Below are positions 5,379-5,502 of a stretch of DNA of 5,502 nt, piece after piece; the stretch's first letter is position 1; every line of letters begins with the position of its first letter. Below the pieces are notes generated by a model. The model saw nothing but the letters and a program-made list of their open reading frames with translations. It made no database searches and was not told the origin of the DNA. The position numbers were made by a program, and so were the translations under genes. The DNA is from Acidobacteriota bacterium (GTDB lineage: Bacteria > Acidobacteriota > Terriglobia > UBA7540). The stretch covers positions 1 through 5,502 of the forward strand of contig JAKASC010000168.1 in assembly GCA_021828245.1 (NCBI GenBank), given 5' to 3'.

Positions 5379-5502
5379 TTACTCCGCCCGCAGGCAGGTA
5401 ACAGGGTCCAGGCGCGCGGCGCGTCGAGCCGGATAATAACCGAACGCGACACCCACAAGAGCCGAAACCGCCAGGGCGAAGGCAGCGGACAGCGGAGAGA
5501 TG
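5379..5502 (-). CDS. C-terminal end of an ABC-transporter permease (MacB/FtsX family), truncated by window edge
   Basis: Only the last 40 codons are present, reading leftward to a TAA at 5379-5381. The residues form a hydrophobic membrane helix (about 1-22, ISPLSAAFALAVSALVGVAF) followed by GYYPARRAARLDP (21-33) and CLRAE at the end. The pattern of final helix, G-x-x-PARRAA-x-LDP and a short tail is a hallmark of MacB/LolC/FtsX-type permeases, inner-membrane partners of ABC ATPases in export or lipoprotein release. The usual ending is ALRYE; here it is CLRAE. The fragment cannot distinguish a classical MacB from the large duplicated permeases common in Acidobacteria. It converges with the RmlD-like gene, with 81 nt between stop codons. 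That gap contains only a weak GAACA/TGTTC hairpin (5353-5367). Confidence 0.88.
   Translation of the reverse strand, partial: ISPLSAAFALAVSALVGVAFGYYPARRAARLDPVTCLRAE

Overview
The window looks like chromosomal DNA from a GC-rich, aerobic, Gram-negative-type bacterium. Acidobacteriota is my best guess. It rests on the style of the 2-oxoglutarate dehydrogenase proteins, a secreted protein resembling a type I associate with that phylum, and a MacB/FtsX-type permease end. None of these is a proof, and no rRNA, tRNA, mobile element or CRISPR array is visible.

Layout, left to right. Positions 1-3489 are the 5' part of a leftward sucA-sucB operon. It holds the complete E1 gene of the 2-oxoglutarate dehydrogenase complex (685-3489) and, 22 nt downstream, the first 220 codons of the E2 succinyltransferase gene, which runs off the left edge. 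Positions 3490-3761 form a divergent intergenic region. It is the most structured DNA in the window: a nested inverted repeat (3563-3668) and a small hairpin that encloses the sucA ribosome-binding site. To the right, on the plus strand, lie a small secreted protein of unknown function (3762-4331), a hairpin over its stop codon, a possible 22-residue leader ORF (4381-4449), and an RmlD-like SDR reductase (4449-5297). Convergent with the reductase, the last 40 codons of an ABC-transporter permease (MacB/FtsX family) enter from the right edge on the minus strand.

SucA decarboxylates 2-oxoglutarate on thiamine diphosphate, and SucB carries the succinyl group on its lipoyl arm to CoA; together they are the core of one TCA-cycle step. 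The plus-strand genes show no functional link to this pathway. The reductase may act on a nucleotide sugar, but no other sugar-nucleotide gene is present to fix its substrate.

No clearly new multi-gene system is visible. The observations most worth following are the nested stem-loop in the sucA upstream region, the paired small ORFs that end on the start codons of the sucA and reductase genes, and the degenerate E1/E3-binding loop in SucB.
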